The translations under genes were made by a program, and so were the position numbers. From contig CAMCPC010000017.1 of NCBI GenBank assembly GCA_945876665.1, forward strand, positions 1 to 11,371: 11,371 nt of DNA, given 5' to 3'. The notes below the pieces were generated by a model. That model was not told the origin of the DNA, searched no databases, and worked only from the letters and a program-made list of their open reading frames with translations. The DNA comes from an uncultured Oscillospiraceae bacterium (lineage in GTDB: Bacteria > Bacillota > Clostridia > UBA1381). This document shows, in pieces, positions 1 to 6,252 of this stretch (its first letter is position 1; each line of letters starts with the position of its first letter).

Positions 1-264
1 GCTGTCACAGTCTGCAACAACAGGATTTGTCATAAGGAAGGTCTGCTGAAGCTTGTCAGTATTCTTCTTTGCCCACTCGTTGTGGTCACGGATTATACAG
101 ATAGTCGAATAAATTCCGTAGCCCGCGTTGATGATTTCAGGCGAAAGCTCTGTACCGTCTGAATCTCTGATAACGTCAGCGCCCCATTTATCCGCCATCT
201 GAAGTGTTAGCTCCTCATATCCGCTCTCACCCGGAAGTGTGAAGCCGCCTTTTGTTTTTCCCAT
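1..264 (-). CDS. GH112 beta-galactoside phosphorylase, N-terminal part (cut by window edge)
   Basis: This is the first 88 codons of a gene running off the left edge. The protein begins MGKTKGGFTLPGESGYEEL and continues with KWGADVIRDSDGTELS, IYSTICIIRDHNEWA and LQQTFLMTNPVVAD. I recognise these from the start of 1,3-beta-galactosyl-N-acetylhexosamine phosphorylases (GH112; lnpA/gnpA in other species). GH112 enzymes are cytoplasmic. They split beta-galactosides such as lacto-N-biose, galacto-N-biose or galactosyl-rhamnose with phosphate to give galactose-1-phosphate plus the second sugar. The N-terminal segment alone cannot show which of these is the substrate, and the catalytic residue lies outside the window. 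The ATG at 264 is preceded by AAAGGAG with a suitable gap, and by a good promoter at 303-331, so the gene appears to be transcribed separately from the operon upstream. Confidence 0.88.
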   Translation of the reverse strand, partial: MGKTKGGFTLPGESGYEELTLQMADKWGADVIRDSDGTELSPEIINAGYGIYSTICIIRDHNEWAKKNTDKLQQTFLMTNPVVADCDS

Positions 265-302
265 ATTTGTCTCTCTCCTTTACTTTTTTTCTCAATGTTA
301 AA

Positions 303-331
303 ATTATACCATACCACATAGTTATTGTAAA
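303..331 (-). promoter_or_regulatory. sigma-A promoter of the GH112 gene
   Basis: On the minus strand the -35 box is TTTACA (331-326) and the -10 box is TATAAT (308-303), separated by 17 bp. The bases before the -10 box read TATGG, an extended -10 (TRTGn) motif. The ATG follows about 40 bases downstream. The -35 box lies directly after the T-tract of the terminator at 341-365. Confidence 0.85.
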
Positions 332-333
332 GC

Positions 334-373
334 AAAAAAACAGTGATTTCATTACTAAATCACTGCTTTTTTT
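334..373 (-). terminator. intrinsic terminator of the stalk-protein/GDPD operon
   Basis: A perfect 9-bp stem, CAGTGATTT (341-349) with AAATCACTG (357-365), encloses a 7-base loop. Read on the minus strand it is followed by seven T residues (340-334), and it begins 11 bases after the GDPD stop codon. A T-run also lies on the other side (367-373), so it could act in both directions, although no plus-strand gene ends here. Confidence 0.88.
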
Positions 374-376
374 GTA

Positions 377-1267
377 TTATTCATTTTCATTTACCATATG
401 GTCAAGTCTTGCGGGAATTTCGTTTGTGACGATGAAATCTGCACCATAATCCACATACTGACGAGCAGTATCCGTATTATCCACAGACCACACTCCGCAA
501 TAAATACCCTGCTGATGCAGTATATCAATTTCGGTCTTGCCTACCTGCGGATAATTATACAAAATACCTCTGTTAAATGGTATTTCCGCGATATGCGCAA
601 GATTGTCCGTATACGGCGCGGGAGTATAGCCGATTGTCATAACAGGAATTGAAGTGTTAAGGGTGCGTATAGTCTTCATTGCCTCAAGTTCACCTGTGAT
701 AATGCACCTGTCTGCAATGCCGCTGTTCATAATTGTATTCAGAAACGACTCATAATTTTGGATTGTTTTGATTTCCACCACTGCTACGCAGTTATATTTC
801 ACGCATATATCAAGATATTCTTTAAGTGTCGGTATTTTCAGATTTTCTGTGGTTTTCAGATAATTTCCCTTGTCAATTCTGAACGCGTCAAGCTGCTCAA
901 GGGTATAATCCCCTACCAAACCCGAACCGTCCGTTGTCCTGTCGATATCTTCATCGTGCATACATACGAACTGACCGTCACTCGTTTCGGAAATATCCGT
1001 TTCAATGCCCCAGAACCCCATTCTGCCCGCCAGCTCAAATGCGCTGATACTGTTTTCGGGCGCATAATTGGAATAGCCTCTGTGCGCGACATACTTTTCT
1101 CCGTCTTCTCCGAAAAGCGTCGATGCAGCGTCTGTCGGCTCTATTGCTGCGCCTGTGGTAGATGCCGTAACAGAATCCGTATTATCAGGCGATATTTTAA
1201 GCAGGACTGCGGACACCGCAAAAAGCAGCAGCATGACAATCCATAATTTTTTTCTTATATTATACAT
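377..1267 (-). CDS. glycerophosphodiester phosphodiesterase, membrane-anchored (GDPD family)
   Basis: The 296-residue protein starts with a short basic stretch and a hydrophobic segment (about residues 8-24) that looks like a signal anchor. A Thr/Ser/Ala-rich linker follows, then a GDPD barrel from about residue 58. Family motifs are visible: HRG at 62-64, PEN at 70-72, E89 and D91 in the GIETDIS segment, H104 in VCMHDED, and E165/K167 in VVEIK. These correspond to the metal-binding and catalytic residues of enzymes that split glycerophosphodiesters into glycerol-3-phosphate and an alcohol. With an N-terminal anchor the active domain should lie outside the cell, acting on deacylated phospholipids or glycerol-phosphate polymers; the actual substrate is unknown. 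The ATG lies one base after the stop codon of the stalk-domain gene, so the two are co-transcribed and probably translationally coupled. The ribosome site (GGAA) is weak, which fits coupling. Confidence 0.92.
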   Translation of the reverse strand: MYNIRKKLWIVMLLLFAVSAVLLKISPDNTDSVTASTTGAAIEPTDAASTLFGEDGEKYVAHRGYSNYAPENSISAFELAGRMGFWGIETDISETSDGQFVCMHDEDIDRTTDGSGLVGDYTLEQLDAFRIDKGNYLKTTENLKIPTLKEYLDICVKYNCVAVVEIKTIQNYESFLNTIMNSGIADRCIITGELEAMKTIRTLNTSIPVMTIGYTPAPYTDNLAHIAEIPFNRGILYNYPQVGKTEIDILHQQGIYCGVWSVDNTDTARQYVDYGADFIVTNEIPARLDHMVNENE

Positions 1268-1268
1268 T

Positions 1269-2234
1269 TTATTCCGTTCTTATAATAACAGCCTGCGCGT
1301 CGCCGTCCCAGTCAACCGCAAAGCCGACCATATCTCCTATGTCACGGATTTTGAAATAGGTGTTTCCGTTTATATTATATGAAAGGACTTCCTTTTCCTC
1401 ACCGTCAACATAAACAGGAGCGCTGTTCTGCTCTACGTTGAGCGCCGCACCTTTATCCTCGCTTAATTCTCCGCCTACTATGGTATATTTCACACCCTTT
1501 GAAATAGTTATGGCGCTGAGGCTCTCATCCCACGCAACGTCAAATCTTGCGGCGGATGTGCGCAGAACCATAGCTATATCACGGATTTTATAATAATTTG
1601 AGTCGTTTACGGTATATCCCGAAACCTCCACATCTTCGCCGTCAACAAGAAGCCTTGCATTGGAGTTTGTGGCGGTAAGCGTGTTTATACCTTCGTAGCC
1701 GTCCACGAAATTCTTTATCTTTGTTCTGTTCGGATAACCGTTTGTAAGGAAATCGTTGCCGTACATATCCACATACGGAATTGTCGGGTATGCGCTCACA
1801 TATTCTTTAAGTATTCTTTCCGTGCTCAATGTCTGACCGTCAAACATAAGCTTGTAGTAATTTATAACAGACGAATATCGCGGCACTTCACGTCCGACAA
1901 AGATATATCTGCCTTCCTTGTCATAAACCGTTATATCCGTAAGGCATCTGCCTATGATATTGCCCGGCACTTCTATGTTTGAAATAGTGTTTCCGTTCAT
2001 GGTAAAGCCGGCGCTTATACCTCCGTCAAGTCCGTCACGCATTACAAATGCCTCCGGAATACCGTTTCTGTCAAGGTCGGTAAGTACAACCTCGTTATAA
2101 GACGGGTCTGATGACATTATTTTCATCAATCTTGTAACAAACGCCTCTCTCCAGCTTTCCGCCGCAAAAGTGTTTGCCGTACACATTGTACATATCATAA
2201 CTACAGTTATTACTGCTGAAAGTATCTTTTTCAT
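1269..2234 (-). CDS. secreted stalk-domain (copper amine oxidase N-like) protein
   Basis: This 321-residue protein has a clear signal peptide (MKKILSAVITVVMICTMCTA, cleavage likely near NTFAA-ES at 25-26). The middle region (about 26-185) contains LTDLDRNGIPEAF at 51-63. Its DxDxNG pattern resembles a calcium-binding loop or the dockerin/FG-GAP-like lead-ins common in clostridial secreted proteins. The C-terminal part holds two related stalk-type repeats. The first is about 196-255 (VDGEDVEVSGY...YYKIRDIAMVL) and the second about 275-320 (VDGEEKEVLSY...YFKIRDIGDMV). The KIRDI motif at 216-220 and 295-299 is typical of the domain annotated as copper amine oxidase N-terminal, but no copper-oxidase catalytic domain is present. 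Such repeats are generally thought to be cell-surface or structural modules. The start is supported by AAAAGGAGAG before the ATG and by a consensus promoter upstream. Molecular function is unknown. Confidence 0.88.
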   Translation of the reverse strand: MKKILSAVITVVMICTMCTANTFAAESWREAFVTRLMKIMSSDPSYNEVVLTDLDRNGIPEAFVMRDGLDGGISAGFTMNGNTISNIEVPGNIIGRCLTDITVYDKEGRYIFVGREVPRYSSVINYYKLMFDGQTLSTERILKEYVSAYPTIPYVDMYGNDFLTNGYPNRTKIKNFVDGYEGINTLTATNSNARLLVDGEDVEVSGYTVNDSNYYKIRDIAMVLRTSAARFDVAWDESLSAITISKGVKYTIVGGELSEDKGAALNVEQNSAPVYVDGEEKEVLSYNINGNTYFKIRDIGDMVGFAVDWDGDAQAVIIRTE

Positions 2235-2295
2235 TGTTTCTCTCCTTTTTATTATTATCTGAAATTTTAGAGCTTTCTATGATATATATTATATT

Positions 2296-2324
2296 ATTAT
2301 ACTAAACTTTTGCAATATTGTCAA
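2296..2324 (-). promoter_or_regulatory. consensus sigma-A promoter of the stalk-protein/GDPD operon
   Basis: On the minus strand TTGACA (2324-2319) and TATAAT (2301-2296) are separated by exactly 17 bp. Both boxes match the consensus at all positions. The leader before the ATG at 2234 is about 55 bases, very AT-rich, and ends with AAAAGGAG. Confidence 0.92.
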
Positions 2325-2353
2325 ATCCGGCATGATTATGGCGAAAAAATATT

Positions 2354-2381
2354 TTTCAAAGGTCTTGAAATATATTTTCAA
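2354..2381. repeat. three alternating TTTCAA/TTGAAA half-sites spaced 11 bp
   Basis: TTTCAA (2354-2359), TTGAAA (2365-2370) and TTTCAA (2376-2381) lie at exact 11-bp steps in alternating orientation, forming two overlapping inverted repeats. The middle site is the -35 box of the aldo/keto reductase promoter. This could be an operator. The region is AT-rich, so chance is a real alternative. Confidence 0.4.
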
Positions 2382-2393
2382 ATTAATTATACT
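2365..2393 (+). promoter_or_regulatory. sigma-A promoter of the aldo/keto reductase gene
   Basis: TTGAAA (2365-2370) and TATACT (2388-2393) are separated by 17 bp. The ATG at 2429 follows after a short leader carrying AGAAAGGA (2413-2420), 8 bases before the start. It is divergent from the stalk-operon promoter, with about 40 bp between the two -35 boxes. Confidence 0.85.
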
Positions 2394-2428
2394 GTTATAA
2401 ACAGACTATCTCAGAAAGGATTGGTAAA

Positions 2429-3538
2429 ATGAAATACAGAACACTTGCAGGTGAAAATGTATCCGTTTTAGGCTTTGGATGTATGCGTTTTCCGACCACC
2501 TCAAAAAACGCGGAGGATATAGACATAGAAAAATCAACGGCAATGCTCCGCCATGCGGCAGAAAACGGTGTGAATTATTTTGACACCGCATATGTTTATC
2601 ACGGAGGAAAAAGCGAAAGCTTTATCGGTGAAGCGCTAAAGCCGTATCGTGATAAAATCAATTTTGCCACAAAATGCCCTACATGGGAGGTAAAATGCGA
2701 GGAGGATTTTGACCGCATTCTCACAGAACAGCTCGAAAGACTTCAGACAGACCACATAGATTTTTATCTTATGCACGCGCTGGACAAGGACAGATTTGAA
2801 AACATAGTCCTGAAATTCAATCTTATCGACAAGCTCAACAAGGCAAAGGCAGAGGGAAAAATACGGCACATAGGCTTTTCCTTCCATGACGATGTTGAAG
2901 CGTTCAAGAAAATTATTGACGCAAATCCCGCATGGGAATTCTGTCAGATACAGTTCAATTACATAAACCTTAATTATCAAGCAGGCTTGGAGGGACTTGA
3001 ATACGCCCACAAAAAAGGGCTTGATGTTATCATAATGGAGCCGCTCCTGGGCGGTAAGCTTGCCAATCCTTCAGAGCAGGTTGCCCAAACACTTTCAGAA
3101 GAAAAGACGCCTGTAGAATGGGCAATGGACTTTTTGTGGAACAGAGAAGAAATATCGCTTATACTGAGCGGCATGGGCGCAATGGAGCAGGTGCAGGCGA
3201 ACATCTCATACGCGGACAAGGCAGAGGTGGGAATGCTCACGCAGGAAAACCTTGACATGCTTGCGCATACAAAAGAAGTATTTGACAAAATGGCACTCGT
3301 GCCGTGTACAAAGTGCGCCTACTGTATGCCCTGTCCTTTCGGACTTGATATACCGAAAACCTTTGAGGCATACAACGCCACAGCATCTCGCGGCATGGAC
3401 GCTGCAAGGCAGATATATGCAGCACTCGCAAAGGGCGCTGACAAATGTAAAAAATGCAGAAAATGTGAAAGCGTTTGTCCGCAGAGCATAAAAATCAGCT
3501 CTACCATGACAAAAATCGCCGAAATCTTCAAAAAATAG
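2429..3538 (+). CDS. aldo/keto reductase with C-terminal 2x[4Fe-4S] domain
   Basis: The 369-residue protein has an aldo/keto reductase barrel (about 1-280). It opens with LGFGCMRFP and carries the catalytic tetrad: D52 and Y57 in FDTAYVYHGG, K82 in FATKCP, and H116 in YLMHAL. It therefore probably reduces an aldehyde or ketone using NAD(P)H in the cytoplasm. Behind the barrel come two cysteine motifs. The first is C293-x2-C296-x2-C299-x2-C302-P and the second is C340-x2-C343-x2-C346-x3-C350-P. Together they form a ferredoxin-like pair able to hold two [4Fe-4S] clusters. This fusion is a recognised subfamily in anaerobic Firmicutes; the physiological substrate and electron partner are unknown. 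The gene has its own promoter and ribosome site and appears monocistronic. The hairpin at 3561-3615 probably ends its transcript. Confidence 0.93.
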   Translation: MKYRTLAGENVSVLGFGCMRFPTTSKNAEDIDIEKSTAMLRHAAENGVNYFDTAYVYHGGKSESFIGEALKPYRDKINFATKCPTWEVKCEEDFDRILTEQLERLQTDHIDFYLMHALDKDRFENIVLKFNLIDKLNKAKAEGKIRHIGFSFHDDVEAFKKIIDANPAWEFCQIQFNYINLNYQAGLEGLEYAHKKGLDVIIMEPLLGGKLANPSEQVAQTLSEEKTPVEWAMDFLWNREEISLILSGMGAMEQVQANISYADKAEVGMLTQENLDMLAHTKEVFDKMALVPCTKCAYCMPCPFGLDIPKTFEAYNATASRGMDAARQIYAALAKGADKCKKCRKCESVCPQSIKISSTMTKIAEIFKK

Positions 3539-3552
3539 TCAATAAAGCGGTT

Positions 3553-3581
3553 TTGACATTAACCCTCCTGTATGGTATAAT
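3553..3581 (+). promoter_or_regulatory. perfect-consensus sigma-A promoter of the MBOAT/DHHW operon
   Basis: TTGACA (3553-3558) and TATAAT (3576-3581) have a 17-bp spacer, with TATGG before the -10 box as an extended -10 motif. Transcription should start near A3588, leaving a leader of about 34 bases before the TTG start. The spacer holds the left arm of the inverted repeat at 3561-3574. Confidence 0.92.
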
Positions 3582-3623
3582 GGTTATATCTGACGATTTA
3601 TCATACAGGAGGGTTTTATTTTT
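3561..3623 (+). terminator. hairpin: terminator of the aldo/keto reductase gene that also covers the MBOAT ribosome site
   Basis: AACCCTCCTGTATG (3561-3574) is perfectly complementary to CATACAGGAGGGTT (3602-3615). The stem can be extended inward by a G-U, a U-A and an A-U pair, leaving a loop of about 21 bases. TTTTATTTTT (3614-3623) overlaps and follows the stem, giving an intrinsic terminator 22 bases after the reductase stop codon. The right arm contains AGGAGG (3607-3612), the ribosome site of the next gene. The left arm lies inside the promoter at 3553-3581, so RNA started at that promoter lacks it. Confidence 0.85.
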
Positions 3624-3624
3624 G
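3607..3624 (+). promoter_or_regulatory. ribosome binding site fixing the TTG start of the MBOAT gene
   Basis: AGGAGG at 3607-3612 is followed by a 9-base gap and TTG at 3622-3624. This is the only strong ribosome site in frame. The resulting N-terminus, (M)VFSSLMFMCIFLPVV, matches the usual start of MBOAT proteins. Upstream in-frame ATGs lie within the reductase gene or lack such a site. Confidence 0.85.
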
Positions 3625-5010
3625 GTATTTTCAAGCCTTATGTTTATGTGCATATTCCTGCCTGTGGTACTGATTGCATATAATTTATCAAAAAATCTTA
3701 CATATAAAAACATAATACTCGTTATAGTTTCACTTTTCTTCTACGCGTGGGGCGAACCTGTATGGGTTGTGCTGCTCATATTCAGCGCGCTTGTGGACTA
3801 TGTAAACGGGCGCATAATTGATAAGTTTTACGCGCGTCCGGCAGCAACAGCCGCGCTTATCGCGTCACTTGTGATAAACCTCGGACTGCTCGGAGCTTTC
3901 AAATATTCGGGATTTTTTATAGAAAATATAAATTCGATTCTGCATACAAATATTCCGAACCCGAATTTTTCACTTCCGATAGGAATATCATTCTATACCT
4001 TTCAGACACTTTCATACACAATTGATATGTACCGCGGACGCACAAGAGTACAGAAATCATTTCTTAACTTTCTTGCGTATGTTTCCATGTTTCCGCAGCT
4101 TGTCGCAGGACCGATTGTACGATACAGCGATGTGGCATCTCAGCTTTCGGACAGGCGCGTTACGGCAGAGGATTTTGCCTATGGCATAAAGCGGTTTACC
4201 GCGGGAATGTGCAAAAAGGTTATTCTCGCCAACAGCGCCGGCTCGGTTGCCTCCATGATTCTGGACAGCACGAGGCTTACAGTTGCGTCATCATGGCTTG
4301 GAATTATAATGTACACCTTTCAGATATACTTTGATTTTTCAGGCTACAGCGATATGGCGATAGGCATGGGCAGAATGCTCGGCTTCCGCTTCGGCGAAAA
4401 CTTCCGTTATCCGTATATTTCACGCAGCATAACGGAATTCTGGCGCAGATGGCATATATCGCTGTCAAGCTTTTTCCGCGACTACGTATATATTCCTCTC
4501 GGCGGAAACAGGTACCGTCCTGTTCTTAATTTGTTTATAGTATGGATGCTGACGGGACTATGGCACGGCGCAAGCTGGAACTTTGTACTGTGGGGACTGT
4601 TCTATGGTGTGCTTTTATTTATCGAAAAAACACTGTTCCGGCAGAAATTACAGAAAATTCCTTTCCCTCTCTGCTACATCTACACGATGTTTTTCGTGAT
4701 AATGGGCTGGGGACTGTTCTACTTTACGGACATGAATTCTCTGTGGGTATTCCTGAAAAGCGCATTCGGTGTCGGCAGCGCACTGTATGACCTTACAGCG
4801 GTTTCCACATTCTGCACGAATTTATGGCTGCTGATTGCATGTATAATCGCATCAACTCCCATTCCGTCGATTATATATAATCATCTCTGCAAAAAATCGG
4901 ACACATTCGCCGCAATCACGCAGCCGCTTCTTGTAATAATCGGACTTGGCATATGCTTTATACTGCTTGTGGGACAAACCTATAACCCGTTTTTGTATTT
5001 CAGATTTTAG
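3622..5010 (+). CDS. MBOAT family membrane-bound O-acyltransferase (AlgI/DltB-like)
   Basis: From the TTG start the protein has 462 residues and is strongly hydrophobic, with roughly ten or more membrane segments. It opens with (M)VFSSLMFMCIFLPVV and IILVIVSLFFYAWGEP, typical of the AlgI-type MBOAT group. Hallmark motifs are FWRRWHISLSSFFRDYVYIPLGGNR (H278) and TGLWHGASWNFVLWG (H315, the conserved MBOAT histidine). It should lie in the cytoplasmic membrane and pass acyl groups, most likely acetyl, across it to an extracytoplasmic acceptor. The DHHW protein gene follows after 15 bases, the usual pairing for polysaccharide O-acetylation. No dltA/C/D or alginate genes are near, so D-alanylation is unlikely, and the acceptor polymer cannot be named. 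An open frame extends upstream into the reductase gene, but the ribosome site and family start support 3622. Confidence 0.9.
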   Translation: MVFSSLMFMCIFLPVVLIAYNLSKNLTYKNIILVIVSLFFYAWGEPVWVVLLIFSALVDYVNGRIIDKFYARPAATAALIASLVINLGLLGAFKYSGFFIENINSILHTNIPNPNFSLPIGISFYTFQTLSYTIDMYRGRTRVQKSFLNFLAYVSMFPQLVAGPIVRYSDVASQLSDRRVTAEDFAYGIKRFTAGMCKKVILANSAGSVASMILDSTRLTVASSWLGIIMYTFQIYFDFSGYSDMAIGMGRMLGFRFGENFRYPYISRSITEFWRRWHISLSSFFRDYVYIPLGGNRYRPVLNLFIVWMLTGLWHGASWNFVLWGLFYGVLLFIEKTLFRQKLQKIPFPLCYIYTMFFVIMGWGLFYFTDMNSLWVFLKSAFGVGSALYDLTAVSTFCTNLWLLIACIIASTPIPSIIYNHLCKKSDTFAAITQPLLVIIGLGICFILLVGQTYNPFLYFRF

Positions 5011-5013
5011 AGC

Positions 5014-5028
5014 GAGGTGAGCAACGTG
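5014..5028 (+). promoter_or_regulatory. ribosome binding site fixing the GTG start of the DHHW gene
   Basis: GAGGTGA (5014-5020) sits 5 bases before GTG at 5026-5028. An earlier in-frame GTG at 5017 lies inside this site and has no ribosome site of its own, so 5026 is preferred. Confidence 0.75.
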
Positions 5029-6210
5029 AAAAATAGAACAGTAATCATAGCCTTTGTGCTTATGATAGCGGCATTTATTGTTGTGCTTGCACTTCCGGCG
5101 GACAAGGAAAGCATCGAGGCAGAAAACAGAGTAATGTCTACCGTTCCCCCGCTTGATTCCGATACGGTTTTTTCGGGACAGTTTGCCTCGGGTTTTGAAA
5201 GCTTTATTGGTGACAGCATAGGATTTCGCTCCTTTTTTACACAGCTTGCAAAACAGCTTGAGGATAAAAAGGGTTTCACGCCCGACACAGGTAAAATCAT
5301 ATCCACCAACAAGGACATAGGCACGGGAACAACACAGAAGCAGACGCTTCTTATGGTGAACAACTCAATAATGGAAATGTTCATGCGCAATCCGCAGCAC
5401 GAACAGCTTTATGCCGACACGATAAACCATTATGCCGAAAGTCTTCCCGAAAGCATCAGTCTTTACAGCATGATTATCCCGACACAACTTGAATTTCAGG
5501 AGCCGATGTATAAAAATTTACAGGACAGCCAGAAAGCCGCTATTGATTCAATATATGAAAAGCTTGACGGCAATGTTACGGCAGTTGACGCGTACGGAGC
5601 GCTTGCGCCGCACCGTGACGAATATATATATTTCCGCACCGACCACCACTGGACGCCATTGGGCGCGTATTATGCCTACCGTGAATTTATGAACGCAAAC
5701 GGCGGAAATGCAGTAAACAAGGACGATTTTGAAGCAAACAGAATACAGAATGTACTGGGATACCTTTATGACAGAGTGGATAATCCGGAAATTGCCGCAA
5801 ATCCCGACACAATAGAATGGTATGACGTTGACCCCGATAACCGTCTTGATATTTCGATGCACGACACTGACGAAAACGGCAATCCTACGTCATATAACGG
5901 AACAATGTATGACAGGGCAAAGGCGAATTATCTGTTCTTCTTCGGAAGCGACCACCCTGTGGTTGAAATGACAAATGATGACATTCCCGACGGCAAAACA
6001 CTCGTTGTGCTTAAGGATTCATACTCAAATGTACTCGCGCCATGGCTTATAAACAGCTATCACAAGGTAGTCATGGTAGACCCGCGTATTTACAGAGGAA
6101 ATTTCCGGAATATAATAGATAACTATTCACCTGATGAGGTGCTTATAGTAAATTACATCTTTACAACGAATTTTCCGGATTACTGCAATATGCTCAAAAA
6201 TATGTATTAG
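5026..6210 (+). CDS. DHHW family protein, AlgJ/AlgX-like partner of the MBOAT
   Basis: From GTG 5026 the protein has 394 residues. It starts KNRTVIIAFVLMIAAFIVVLAL, one N-terminal membrane anchor or uncleaved signal, after which the body should be outside the cell. The family signature RTDHHWTPLGAYYAY places D206-H207-H208-W209. The SGNH-like nucleophile block is LVVLKDSYSN with S332, followed by VVMVDPR. In AlgJ/AlgX relatives the Asp-x-His and this Ser form the catalytic triad that accepts acetyl from the MBOAT partner and transfers it to sugar hydroxyls. Here the acceptor is inferred to be a surface polysaccharide or other envelope polymer. The gene shares the MBOAT promoter and ends at a bidirectional terminator, so the operon is just these two genes. 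Confidence 0.88.
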   Translation: MKNRTVIIAFVLMIAAFIVVLALPADKESIEAENRVMSTVPPLDSDTVFSGQFASGFESFIGDSIGFRSFFTQLAKQLEDKKGFTPDTGKIISTNKDIGTGTTQKQTLLMVNNSIMEMFMRNPQHEQLYADTINHYAESLPESISLYSMIIPTQLEFQEPMYKNLQDSQKAAIDSIYEKLDGNVTAVDAYGALAPHRDEYIYFRTDHHWTPLGAYYAYREFMNANGGNAVNKDDFEANRIQNVLGYLYDRVDNPEIAANPDTIEWYDVDPDNRLDISMHDTDENGNPTSYNGTMYDRAKANYLFFFGSDHPVVEMTNDDIPDGKTLVVLKDSYSNVLAPWLINSYHKVVMVDPRIYRGNFRNIIDNYSPDEVLIVNYIFTTNFPDYCNMLKNMY

Positions 6211-6217
6211 GCAATCA

Positions 6218-6246
6218 AAAAGAAGCATCATTCCGATGCTTCTTTT
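6218..6246. terminator. bidirectional intrinsic terminator between convergent operons
   Basis: A perfect 12-bp stem, AAAAGAAGCATC (6218-6229) with GATGCTTCTTTT (6235-6246), has a 5-base loop. A-rich and T-rich outer ends give a U-tract in either direction. It lies 7 bases after the DHHW stop on the plus strand and just after the cardiolipin synthase stop on the minus strand, serving both. Confidence 0.93.
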
Positions 6247-6252
6247 AATTTC

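Noticed and set aside
398..1382. Open frames on the plus strand opposite the GDPD and stalk-protein genes
   Set aside because: They are antisense to clear genes, have low-complexity composition and no ribosome sites.
3475..3621. An N-terminal extension of the MBOAT protein back into the reductase gene
   Set aside because: The extension translates reductase coding sequence and the promoter/hairpin region in another frame. The internal promoter starts after most of it, and AGGAGG plus family similarity place the start at TTG 3622.
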